Source: Dipteronia dyeriana
Taxonomy: Eukaryota; Streptophyta; Magnoliopsida; Sapindales; Sapindaceae
DNA: 64,000 nt
NCBI GenBank assembly: GCA_032871835.1
Contig: CM065299.1
Coordinates: 93,107,152-93,171,151 of the forward strand
Direction: 5' to 3'
Shown here: one piece after another, positions 24,809-35,380 of the stretch
Position numbering within the stretch: the stretch's first letter is position 1
How the letters are laid out: every line of letters begins with the position of its first letter
Position numbers and translations under genes: made by a program
Notes under the pieces: generated by a model
Database searches by the model: none
Told to the model about the DNA's origin: nothing
What the model saw: the letters and a program-made list of their open reading frames with translations, nothing else

Positions 24809-25358
24809 ACAAATATTTGGACAAACTCATGATAGCGGATCCAGTTACAAAGGGATTACCACCCAAGGTCTTTTATGAGCACATTTCTCATGTGGGTATT
24901 ATTTAGTGTGAGGATATCACATTATAGTGAGAGTTTGTATCATTTTGTATTTAATCGCTTTATGTTTAATTTTGGACATACTTATGCATTTATGTATTTG
25001 AATATTTTTCTAATCAGAAATAAAGTATTCAGTTCATTTCACTCTGTTATATTGTGTTAAGTATTGATCTCACTAAAGAATAAGGTAGGACCAGTTAGAA
25101 ATAGACGTGTATAGATCACATTACATGTAATTTCCATGCTACGCATCCATGATTGATATATGTCATTTGGATATTTTAGTATACTTGACCATTGATAGTT
25201 TTAGTCACGCTAAATATGACGAAATCCGTGTTGATCCTATATCGGCATAATCAATGGGCAAGATTGTTCGGATATACCCAAAAATTGTGATAGTAAATTC
25301 TTGAAGCTCGTAAAGTCATACGCATTTGTAAAGTTACATATATGGTCCAGTGTGAGAT

Positions 25359-25893
25359 TGTTGGAAAATTTCATCATGTGGGGCCATACATGTAAATATT
25401 AAATGTGTTATGATATCTTTGGTTAAGCCTAAATTAAAGTGATATAATTAAGATTTAAAAGTTTACGGTTTAAGACTTAAGGATATAGTTGTCATGGAAT
25501 TAATGTGTAGACATCATAGTGCTATTTCTAATTTGATAAGGGGTTAAATTAGAAATAGCAAAGCATATAATAATTTGATTATATATATAGGTTATAGTCC
25601 CCAAATTACACGATTATTTTTTTGTTTCTCTGGATCCCCATCACCAGAGAAGAGAGAACACTTTTGAGTCTCAAAGATTATGATAATTTGGAAAATCTCA
25701 ACTCGTCCACCAACCTATGGCAATGGATTCAGGTATACTTCCGCTCTCTCCTACCTCACTTTTCTCTTGAATTGATATGGGTTAGTATTATGTATTTAGG
25801 GTTTGATTAAAGCATGATATAGAAATATATTTAGGTTAAATTTTTGGTTGAATTAGGTGCCTATGCATGTTGATTCTGCTTTAATCAAACTTA
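25359..25893 (+). repeat. copia-2 3' LTR (535 bp)
   Basis: It starts TGTTGGAAAATTTCATCATG and ends just before the GTAAC duplication at 25894. It is the fuller of the two LTRs; a TATATATAGG stretch at about 25580-25591 may be the old promoter. Confidence 0.85.
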
Positions 25894-25929
25894 GTAACCT
25901 GACTGTGAATTTGTGATACTACACATCAT
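25894..25929 (-). pseudogene. Transit-peptide-like first exon, 5' part
   Basis: On the minus strand, two adjacent ATG codons (25929-25927 and 25926-25924) open a frame MMCSITNSQSGY.. that runs in phase into the piece at 15295-15168 once copia-2 and one copy of GTAAC are removed. The upstream side (to about 26100, minus strand) contains a CACATGTG element at 25930-25937, but no clear TATA box. The in-phase continuation over two pieces 10.6 kb apart is the main evidence that this was one exon. Confidence 0.5.
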
Positions 25930-26127
25930 CACATGTGGCATACGTCACATTTGAACAATCTTGGTTATAACTAGTTAACTACCCTTTAAGCTGTTAAATC
26001 AGATTAACAAATAAGTACTAGTAATCACCACAAATCAAGCATATGAATTACGTTGGGCGGGTGGATTCGTAGTGTTGTGCTTTGTTTTCTTCGGAAGAGA
26101 GTCTTGAAAATATCGGCCACGCCCATG

Positions 26128-26495
26128 TAGACATGCCCACGGTTCCGACCGGTTCTGGTTCCGGATGGAGTCGGAGTCGGAGTCAGAACCGGAACCGAAA
26201 TCGTAGATAGGCGGTTTCGGCGGTTTCGGCGGTTTCGGCGGTTCAGTTCGGTTCTTTTTTTTTTTTTACGTTTTTACTTAAGAAAATTTAAAAAAAAAAA
26301 AAAAAAAAAAATTGGAATCGACGGTTTCCGAACCGGAACCGAGATGAACCGGAACCGAACCTTTATCCCCACGGTTCTAATTACGGTTACGATTCCAGAA
26401 CCGGTCCCACGGTTCTAATTATGGTTACGGTTACGGTTACGGTTACGGTTCGGTTTCACGGTTCGAACCGAACCGTGGTCCCGTGGTCATGTCTA
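26128..26495. mobile_element. hAT-type MITE with TAGACATG ends and GC-rich hexamer repeats
   Basis: The ends are TAGACATGCCCACGG and, inverted, TAGACATGACCACGG. The 8-bp flanks are CGCCCATG (26120-26127) and CGTCCATG (26496-26503), one mismatch. The interior holds short tandem motifs: (cggtttcgg)n at 26211-26240, (ggttac)n at 26412-26440, and a poly-A run at 26289-26310. The two halves carry gaaccg/cggttc motifs in opposite orientation, so the whole element can fold. It has no coding capacity. Confidence 0.85.
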
Positions 26496-26503
26496 CGTCC
26501 ATG

Positions 26504-26740
26504 CATGCCTCATCGGCTTATCTTGTGTTGTGGTGCGTCCATTTGCTGACTTGGACCGGCCTAGTCAAATGGAATTGAACATGCTAATATAAAAATTTCA
26601 ACCCAATTTGGAGTCTTTTTATGTGACAAACCCACGTCAGTCAAATCAGTCCATTCAACATTTGAACTTTGTCTGTGCCTAGGTGTTGTGTGTGGTGGGC
26701 ACTAATACTAGAAAATACATCATCTTATATTGTATGTGGT
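26504..26740. other. Short unannotated spacer
   Basis: I see no gene, repeat or terminus in this stretch. It is ordinary AT-rich intergenic sequence between two non-autonomous hAT elements. Confidence 0.5.
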
Positions 26741-27641
26741 TAATGGTGTAACATTAGGCCGGCTCGGCCTGTTTTGGCACAACCTGTCAGTCTGTTTTCC
26801 AAAACAGGTCGGGCCTGACAAGCCATGCCCAATTGGGCATGCCGATATATATATAATTTATTAATAATATCATAGAGTATGTACATCATAGAGTATTGGG
26901 ATGTGACCCATAACCCTTGTCCAAATAAGTATGTTTTCTTTTACTTTTTTTTCATTTATATATAGATTATATCTCTATTCATTCCTCTTATTTATCCGAT
27001 ATGGGATTTGAGATTGAATTTCCATTTCCATTCATTGATACAAGTATATAACATAATGATATTCTCTTGAGTCCATTTTTTTTATCTAAATATGGATAAC
27101 ATAAAGAGAGTTGGGAGGTCTATTCAAATTAAATAATGGTTTTGTTAAAAAAAATCAAATAAACCATCTGTTGATATTATATTATTATACAATAATTTTC
27201 ATCTTTTCCATCTATGAACAAAAATCATATATATAATCATTAAATATCATTCACATAGTATTCTTCTCTAATCTTAGTTATAGTAATTGTTTATAATCAT
27301 AGTTGTATTTAATCTCATATCCCACATCGGATAAATAAGAGTATTGAAGAGAGGTTTAATCAATATAAAAATGAAAGAAAGATAAATGAAAACTTATTTA
27401 TCTAAACAAGGGTTATGAACCATGGTTCAATACTCTTCAATATCATTTATCTTTAAAACATTTTTTTATAAATAAAACATTTTTTAAAAGTTTTTTTTTA
27501 TATAAATGGGCCCACTTTGCCAACCTGCCATGCCGGTCGCCATCATGGTCCATCAATACGGGTCGTGCCTGGCACGGCCTGCCTTCCTTTGTAGGCCAAA
27601 CGGGCCGGCCCATATTGGGTCGGCCCATATTTACACCACTA
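26741..27641. mobile_element. Non-autonomous hAT element of the TAGTGGTGTAA family, with a nested foldback MITE
   Basis: The left end is TAATGGTGTAACATTAGGCC and the inverted right end is TAGTGGTGTAAATATGGGCC, matching the termini of hAT-1 and hAT-2. The 8-bp flanks are TATGTGGT and TATATGGG (6/8). Only the GC-rich subterminal parts of the family remain. The middle (about 26880-27435) is another MITE with inverted ends of over 100 bases: gagtattggg..ataacccttgt..ttatttatccgatatggga at the left, and the reverse of this at 27300-27435. No transposase is present. Confidence 0.8.
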
Positions 27642-27892
27642 TATATGGGAATGATAACTCATTTACCATATAATTTGAATTGAAATTTGGATCGAATAGC
27701 ATTATTTGCGTGGGTGTGCAAATATGCTCATCATTTTGTTCAGCTTTTTATGTATGACATATATGAAATCTCGGGCCCAAAGCATTTTTTTTTAATCAAA
27801 TCAATCGATGATAAAAGGTTGGTCTCTGATTTGCCTTTTACACTATCTCATAGACCGGAGATAGTTGTCATGGTTAGACATCATATTATATA

Positions 27893-28306
27893 TATATAGT
27901 TAGTCTCTCATAAAATATCTCTTATTTTAATTTTGATAAGAACCACCATGAAATCATATTGATTTGAATGAATTTTGATTTAAATTTTTATGTGAATGAT
28001 AAGTTCATTGAAATCTATTGTCTAGAATAATTTTTTTTAAAAAAAAATCAAACACTAAAACTTTATTTATTTTTTTGAATTTTTCTATATTCTATCCATT
28101 TTTTCGATGCATTCATATTTTAAAAAATTGGGATAAATAGTTCTAGTACTTGAAAAAAAAATCTATTCATAGGTAGATTTTAATGAACTTGGCATCCACA
28201 CACAAATTCAAATCAAAATTCATTCAAATCAATGTGATTTCATGGTAATTCTTACTAAAATTTAAATAAGAGATTCCTTATGAGATATTAACTATATATA
28301 TAGAGG
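27893..28306. mobile_element. Foldback MITE with about 95-bp terminal inverted repeats
   Basis: The left arm (about 27896-27990: tctcataaaatatctctta..accatgaaatcatattgatt) and the right arm (about 28207-28303) are near-perfect reverse complements. The ends lie in TA-rich sequence (tatatatatag), so the TSD cannot be read with certainty. It has no coding capacity. The superfamily is unclear. Confidence 0.7.
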
Positions 28307-28873
28307 TAGAGAGAGAGAATACATTCAGCAGAAACTTCATGGCTATAGGCTATAGCCTATAACTATTTGCCAGGAAGGGGGCCATAAATAGCCATGGCCC
28401 ATTCACTAAAACAATTTAATTTTTAAAAAAAAAAATTACCATTAAATTTGTTATAAAAAAATCACAATTTTTTTTTTTGTTTAGTATAATGATCCTGTAA
28501 TATAAGATTTCAGGCTTAATCCCTGTCTATAAATTGGCTTGTGGGTTAAAATGAATTCATATCAGTACTATAGTCTAGACAAATCAAGTATATATTAATT
28601 ACAAGAGATAATTTCAAAATATAACATTATAACATGTTAGTTCATGCATTGCAAACAACTTCTTTTACAAGATCAAGTTTCATCATTTATACTTTGTGCT
28701 TTCTTGAAGCAAGAATTAAAAAAAAAACATATAACTGTTTCATGCCCTAAGCAAGGTATTTCTTAAATATATGTATAGAAACAGCAGATCGACTATATAA
28801 TACGAGTCATATATAGTTGTCCCAAACCAATAAATTATGATCATTACACAACTGGCAAAGCTATGCACCTTAT
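28307..28873. other. Upstream part of the copy-2 duplicated unit
   Basis: From about 28575 this aligns with 11925-12240 upstream of gene copy 1 (shared 'gacaaatcaagtatatatt', 'ctttgtgctttctt', 'cctaagcaaggtattt', 'tcatatatagttgtcccaaa'). The segment 28307-28570 contains no recognisable feature. The alignment stops at 28873, where a LINE has inserted, and resumes at 34985. Confidence 0.7.
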
Positions 28874-29040
28874 AACTTGAAGTTAATTGAGAGTCCTCCC
28901 TTTAGTTGTACTTTGGCAGCTAAAGACGGGAGGGGTGGAAGGTAAAAATCTTCGATATTAGCTTAAGCAATCCAGGCAATTAGAGCGTTGTAGTGTGTAG
29001 TCTCTGGGTTAAGGATCGACTTCCGGAATCATTATTAACC

Positions 29041-29789
29041 ATGGATGCGGATGAGCTTGATAAGCTATGCAGTACTTTGTCGATACAGGAGTTAGAAGGT
29101 CCGGTCAGATCTCTAGATGAAGGACTGAAATCAATAGGGAGCGCAAACTTGCTCTCTGTTTGGTGGGGAAGGTAATTACCAAGGTGGTGGTAAACAAGGA
29201 TGCTTTTATCAGGGTTTTTAACTCTATTTGGAAACTGAGGGAAGGGGTGGTCATCGAATGGGTTGAGGGGAATATTTTTACCTTCCAGTTTTTTAATATG
29301 GAGGATCGGAATAGGATTATTAATGGAGGACCGTGGAACTTCGACAAGGCAATTGTGGCTCTGGGGGAGATGCCACTTGATGGGGATATCTCCAACTTAG
29401 AATTCAACAAGGTGGAATTCTGGATCCAAATTCACAAAATCCCACCTCTATGTTTGTCGGAAGAGATAGGTCTCTTCTTACGAAATATGATCGGAGAGGT
29501 CAAGGAAGTGGATCTGGCAACGGTGAGGGCAAAGAATAATCGTTATCTTAGAATTAGGACTAATGTGCTTATCTCAGAACCTTTGGTTAGAAGTCTCAGA
29601 GTCGATCTTATGAGGACAGAAAATATCACTACAATGCTCCTTCGTTATGAAAGGCTCCAAGACGACTGTTTTAAGTGCAGAAGAATAGGACATGGGATTC
29701 GTGAATGTCCATTTGAGGGAGATATCATCGGCTATGTATGTGGCTTCGAGCCGGAAGCCCTCCCAGGAAAAATCAGAACCATTGGGTAA
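29041..29789 (+). pseudogene. LINE ORF1 (DUF4283 plus CCHC zinc knuckle)
   Basis: The frame starts around MDADELDKLCSTLSIQ (29041) and shifts at about 29165. The DUF4283 region reads VFNSIWKLREGVVIEW, FQFFNMEDRNRIINGGPWNF and VEFWIQIHKIPPLCLSEEIG. The zinc knuckle CFKCRRIGHGIREC (CX2CX4HX4C) is encoded at about 29668-29709 and is intact. Such ORF1 products bind LINE RNA. The region after 29790 (to about 30600) encodes the charged linker in shifting frames. Confidence 0.9.
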
Positions 29790-30689
29790 GACTAGAGAAC
29801 GTGAATAGAGGTCTGTTGGTACGGTCGTATGGAGCTAAAGAAAATCAAGTAGATACGGGAAGACCGTCGGAGTTTTGGATAACCCTAAAAAGTCTACTGG
29901 ATTGTAAAATCGACGGACGGACGGGATCAGCATCCCATTCGTGGTGGCGGGGAAGAGAAAAGAACTCTACGATTTCCAAAGATAGTCGCATGGAGAGTAG
30001 AAAGGTGGATGACGGTGATCATTATGGGGAGACTAAATCTAGGAATAAGGAATACGGCGTCGTTATGTGTATCGATGTAGAAGATATTAAAGGAGAAGGC
30101 CAAAAGTTGAGTAGGCAAGGAGACGGTGAAGTAGAGAAGGTTAGTGGGAAAGTTATTGGGATAGGCCAAGTGGATTCTCAAGATAGACTTGTTAGTGGGC
30201 TTTTAAAAAAAAGACAAGGGCATTGAAAAGTCCATCGTGGAGGAGATGAAATACCAGGAAACCGGGTTGAAACCGGGTAGAGCTAGAGAAAGTCCAATCA
30301 AAGAGTGATCCATTGGATATAAAATCAGAAGGGTCGGGCCAGAGTAGAGATTTAAAAAAGAAGTGGAAACAAACTTCGCGGGTGACAGTGCTAGATAAAC
30401 AAAATCTTCTAAGGATTGGTCTGGGGAAAAGAACAGAGGAAGCCATTACTAATGATCTCAGAGCATCAAAGAAGAAGGCCAAAGTCAACATACAGCCGGA
30501 ATAGAGTAGGAATGTCAAGGAAGACAAAGTGGAAATCGGTGAAGGGGGCGAAGAGGTAGTGGAAAGAATGGCGGCAGACAAAGGCGTTTTAGCAATTGAA
30601 TGAGAGGTGAGCAGAATGTCGGATGGGGTGAAGAATTTGGAGGCTTCGACAAATGCTACCAAACAGGTGCTGGTAATAACAAACAACAC

Positions 30690-33600
30690 ACAAAAATGAA
30701 ATATATCGGCCGACCGATCTCCATCGGTCCACCGAGACCAATAAGGATCTTCGTTTGTTCTCGAGCGTTCAATATCCTTCGGTATCACAAGCAAGAGGTG
30801 AAACCGGAGATCATGTACTTATCGGAAACTAGGTGTGGTCATGACAGAATGGAGAGGTGGAGAGTTAAGTTAGGTTACAATGGAAAATTGGTGGTCGAAA
30901 GTTGTGGTAATTTAGGGGGTCTCTGTCTTTTTGGGGTAGAAACTTGGATGTTAGTTTGGTGTCTTACTCAAAATCACACATTGATGTGTGCGTGATCAGG
31001 AATGGTGGGCAGAGATGGAGATTCACTGGCTTCTATGGAAACCCAGATGCCACACAAAGAAACCATTCTTGGACTTTGCTTAGAAGACTTGCAGGAATGA
31101 CAGACTGGCCGTGGTTATTTATGGGTGACTTTAACGAAATTATGTTCGATAGTGAGAAATATGGCGGAGCTAAGAAGAAATGGAAGGAATTGGCAAATTT
31201 TTGTGAGGCAGTGGAGGATTGCAAATTGATGGATATGGGATACAGAGGGCCTACATTCACATAGAGCAATAAGAGGGAGGGATCAGCAATGGTGATGGAG
31301 CGCTTGGATAGAGGTTTGTGTAACAGTAAATGGGGAATTCTATACCCGGACTATTCCATTCAACATCTGGAATTTTGGGGTTCGGATCACAGGTTTTTAG
31401 CTCTTAGTTTCGAGGATCAACATTCTCGTAGAAGAGGTACCATGGAAAAAGGAAGATTTCCTTTCTTCTGTGAAGATTGCTGGAGTGATGAGGCTGAGTG
31501 CAAAAATATTGTTTCAAAAATCTGGGGAGGACCTCAAGAGGGGAGAGATGCGATGGAAAATATGAAGTGGAAGATCCAAGCTTGTGGTGAAAGATTGGTT
31601 GCTTGGAATATGCATAAAAGAAGGGATCTTAAAAGGGTTATTGCGGTTAGAATGAGGGCCCTTAGAGAAGCTAGTAGTTTGAACAGACCTCCAGCGTGGA
31701 AGCAGCTGGCCATACTTGAGGAAAAACTGAACAACGTTCTCGATAAGGAATATAGGTATTAGAAACACAGAGCGAGGACCGATTGGCTCAAACACGATGA
31801 TAGAAATTCAAAGTTTTTCCATGCAAATGCAACTACAAAAGAAGGTTGGAATGCTATTAGAGGTATATTTGATGACCATGGACGATGGAGAGAGGGAGAT
31901 GAAGAAATTAAAAAGGTTATTTCTAGATATTTTTCAGACCTTTTCACATCCAGCAATCCGTCGAACTCAGCCATGGAGTCAATAATGACAGGTGTGTGCA
32001 AAAGGCTATCTGAGCAAATGGTAAAAAACTTGGATAAGGATTTCACTTGTGATGAAATTCAGAGGGCTTTGGAGGGGATGGAATCCTCTGAAGGCTCCTG
32101 GAAGGGACGGCTTTCCGGCGACGTTCTATCCAAAATTTTGGGGGACGGTTGGAGAGGAGGTGACGAGTCTGTGTTTGGAAATTCTGAATAAGGGCATATG
32201 CTTGAAGGATATCAACAGCACGGTAATTACTCTCATACCCAAAACTCAGAACCCAACCAATATGGAGGATTACAGGCCTATTAGTCTTTGTAATGTCCTG
32301 TACAAAATCATCACAAAGGCAATGACTAATAGGCTTAGAGGGGTTATAGGGGAAATTATATCTGAAACACAGTGTGCGTTCATACCGGGGAGAATGATAT
32401 CTGATAATACCATTGTCGGTTTCGAGTGCCTTTGCAGGCTCAAGCGATGGAAAAGGAAAACTGGGTCTATGGCTTTGAAGCTGGACATGTCAAAAGCATA
32501 TGATAGAGTGGAATGAGGATTTATTGAGAAAATGATGGCCAAGCTGGGATTTTCGGAGAAATGAAGGAAACTTGTCATGAGCTGCATTAGCACGGTGTCA
32601 TATTCTTTTAAATTAAATGGGAAGATATGTGACGATATAATCCCGTCAAGAGGACTCATACAAGGCGACCCATTGTCACCATATCTGTTCCTAATTTTTA
32701 CGGAGGGACTTTCTAGTCTGGTTCAGGGGGAGCAAGATAGAGGAGTTTTTTATGGTTTCAAACCCAGTAGACACAGCCTAAGAATCTCACACTTATTTTT
32801 TGCCGACGATAGTCTACTATTCACAAGAGCCGAAGACAGATACTGTGAGACGATTAAGAGGGTACTGCAAAATTATTTTGAAGCTTCTGGTCAGGTAATC
32901 AACTACGAAAAGTCAGCTGTTTGTGTCAGTCCTTCAGTAGGCAAAACGGAAGGGAAGAGACTGGCAGATCGAATGGGAATGAATCTGATGGATTGTCACG
33001 GAAAATACCTTGGACTCTCATGCTTTTCCGGTAGAAATAAAAGGAAGTTATTTACGGATATTGTTGACAGGGTTTGGAACATAATTAAAGGGTGGGGTGA
33101 GAAGTTGCTGTCAGTCGGAGGGAAAGAAGTCTTAATTAAAGCGGTGATCCAAGCAATCCTATCATATACAATGAGTATCTTTAGACTTCCTAAAGGCCTT
33201 GTTGACGAAATTCAGAGGCTTATTGCTAGATTTTGGTGGGGGTGGAAATGAAAAGAATAGGAAATTGCATTGGGGTAAATGGCAAATTTTATGTAGACCG
33301 AAATCGGAAGGAGGGCTTGGTTTTCGTGATCTGGAAACCTTCAATAGAACCCTACTGGCGAAGCAATGCTGGCAGATTGCGAGGAATCCTTACTCACTAG
33401 CAACAAAAGTTTTAAGAGGGTGATATTTCAATAACAAAGAGTTTTTGGAGGGTCCTGTCTCAAAGAAGGGTTCTTCTGTGTGGAACAGTTTGATGTGGGG
33501 AAAAGTAATTTTGGATGAAGGTATGAGATGGAGAGTTGGCAATGGAAAGAAGATTCGGGTTTATGGTGATAGATGGATTCCAAGAGGTGATGTTCCATTC

Positions 33601-34915
33601 ATTATATCACCCCCAACACATGGATGGTAATAATACTGTGGACCAATTGAAACTTACTAATGGTGATTGGAACATTCAGAAGATCAAAAGGATTTTCGTC
33701 CAATCTGATGTGGACGGAATCCTACAAATACCAGCTGGTATTGGTAACCTGGAGGATAAAAGGGTTTGGAGCCATGACAAGAGTGGTATCTTTACAGTTA
33801 AAAGTGGGTATTGGGTTGGAAGGAAGCTTGGTAAAGATCAGGAACGAGATAGTTCGAGTAATAGAAGTGACTGGTGGAAATATTTATGGCATTTGGAGAT
33901 CCCTCAGAAGATTAAAAATTTTATTTGGAAAGTCTGTTACGATTGGATCCCGACATATGGTAATTTGAGAAAAAGAGGTATAGATTGTGATGAAATCTGT
34001 AAGGCATGTGATTCAGAGGGGGAGTCAACTATACATGCTCTTTGGGATTGTCCTATTTTGAAATATGCTCGTGAGTGGTGGCTTCCACCTGGTAAGCTTG
34101 GTAATTGTAAATTCAATTATGTTCTGGATTTATTTGGTTTTTACTCCAAAAGACTATCAAAAATAGAGATGGAGCTGTTTTGTGTCATTATTTGGAAAAT
34201 CTGGTGTTGTAGAAATGACCGGATTCATAATGGGAATTGCTTGGATGTGAATGAGGTTGTGTGGTGGAGTAGAAACTTTATTGATGAGAGACGACTGGTA
34301 GGGTGTAATAAGATAGGACTTGTGGTTAATGATGAGAGAAAATGAGAAAAGGGATTTGAAAAGTGGAGTCTACCAAAGAAGGGAATGTTGAAAATTAATT
34401 GTGATGGTAGGATGGATAGGATAAACAAGAGAGTTGGGTTTGGTGTAATCATTAGGGATGAGGAGGGTAGAGTACTGAGATCTTTGGCTCAGGGCCATGA
34501 GGCAAATTTTGATATGGATAGCGTTATGTCTATGGCAATCTACAAGGGGATTCTAATAGGAAGAGATTTGGGTCAGAGGAAATTCGAGATAGAAACTGAC
34601 TCGGAGTTGGTGATCAAACAGATCGTGAATGGTACCAACTTGGATGCTAATCATGGTGGTGTCCTGAAATCGATCCATGGGCTGGTTTCGGACATGGAAA
34701 AGGTGGTCTTCAACATCATTCCTTCAAAGTTAAATAGAGTGGCCACCACTCTTGCAATGGAAGCCCTCAAAACCCAAAAAAATGACTTTATGGAAGGAGG
34801 ATGCACCGGTGTGTATTCAAGAGCTGGTGAAGATAGAGCGAAGAGGATAATTTCTGGTTTTGGCAGATTTGAACCTAATTGTATTTTTCTTGTACTCTGT
34901 TTTCTGGAGTCTTAG
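30690..34915 (+). pseudogene. LINE ORF2 (endonuclease, reverse transcriptase, zf-RVT, RNase H)
   Basis: Endonuclease: YLSETRCGHDRMERW (about 30811), GDFNEIMFDSEKYGG (about 31120) and GSDHRFLALSF (about 31380), with a stop at 31262 between them. RT: LIPKTQNPTNMEDYRPISLC (about 32232), FIPGRMISDNTIV, LDMSKAYDRVE followed by TGA at 32515-32517 where Trp is expected, then GLIQGDPLSPYLF and the intact FADD active site (32799-32810). zf-RVT lies around 33870-34070 (WKYLWHLEIPQKIKNFIWK, C..C). RNase H of the RVT_3 type is at 34385-34790 (LKINCDGRMD, IETDSELVIKQIVNG). Several stops and frameshifts inactivate it. Confidence 0.93.
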
Positions 34916-35380
34916 CCTTTCTGTTGCCTTTGGCTCCCTGTGTGGGTTTCTTCAAAAAAAAAAAAAAAAAACTATGCACCTTATCTAATTATTACTATAT
35001 ATCTTCCATGCAGGATCGGCTCTGAGATTTTTGGGACCCGAGACGAAGTATAAAAAATGAGGCCTTCGATACTTTACGTATATTTATTAGATTTTTTTTC
35101 CTTTAATAAATACTTGTAAATATCAATATAATAAGAGTGTTATACCGTTTTTTTTTTAATATATAAAAGATAATTATTGTTAGGATTATGATTCAAGTAT
35201 TCAACACACTCTAATAATTGGATTTTATAATTTATGGGTCTTTTAAAATGAAATATGTTTTGTGAGCCTATTTTGAACTCATTTTATAAGTTTATTAGTT
35301 TGAAAAAATTAGATATTCAGTGGGCTTTTTTTAACTCATTTTTATGGGCTTAATAGTTCATAAAAGGGTTGTCTGTAAAA

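Larger units (their letters stand above)
15296..25893 (+). mobile_element. Ty1/copia retrotransposon (copia-2), interrupted by a hAT element and a probable solo LTR
   Basis: The two LTRs (15296-15689 and 25359-25893) share long blocks such as 'atcaccagagaagagagaac', 'aatctcaactcgtccaccaa' and 'gttagtattatgtatttagg'. A primer-binding site TGGTATCAGAGTC starts at 15692. The flanks carry a 5-bp duplication GTAAC at 15291-15295 and 25894-25898. Inside are gag, integrase, RT and RNase H remnants in copia order, split by a hAT element (19132-23417) and by a TG..CA segment (23783-24808). The net copia sequence is about 5.3 kb. The 5' LTR starts CGTTGG instead of TGTTGG, a point change that removes the canonical terminus. 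Confidence 0.9.
28874..34971 (+). mobile_element. LINE (L1-type plant non-LTR retrotransposon), full-length but mutated
   Basis: A 13-bp direct repeat, CTATGCACCTTAT, flanks the element (28861-28873 and 34972-34984). It ends in 18 A residues (34954-34971). Two reading regions are present in LINE order: ORF1 with DUF4283 and a CCHC knuckle, then ORF2 with endonuclease, RT, a zinc-binding zf-RVT region and RNase H. The 6.1-kb length is normal for a complete plant L1. The perfect TSD points to a fairly recent insertion, although the frames already carry several stops and shifts. Confidence 0.96.
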
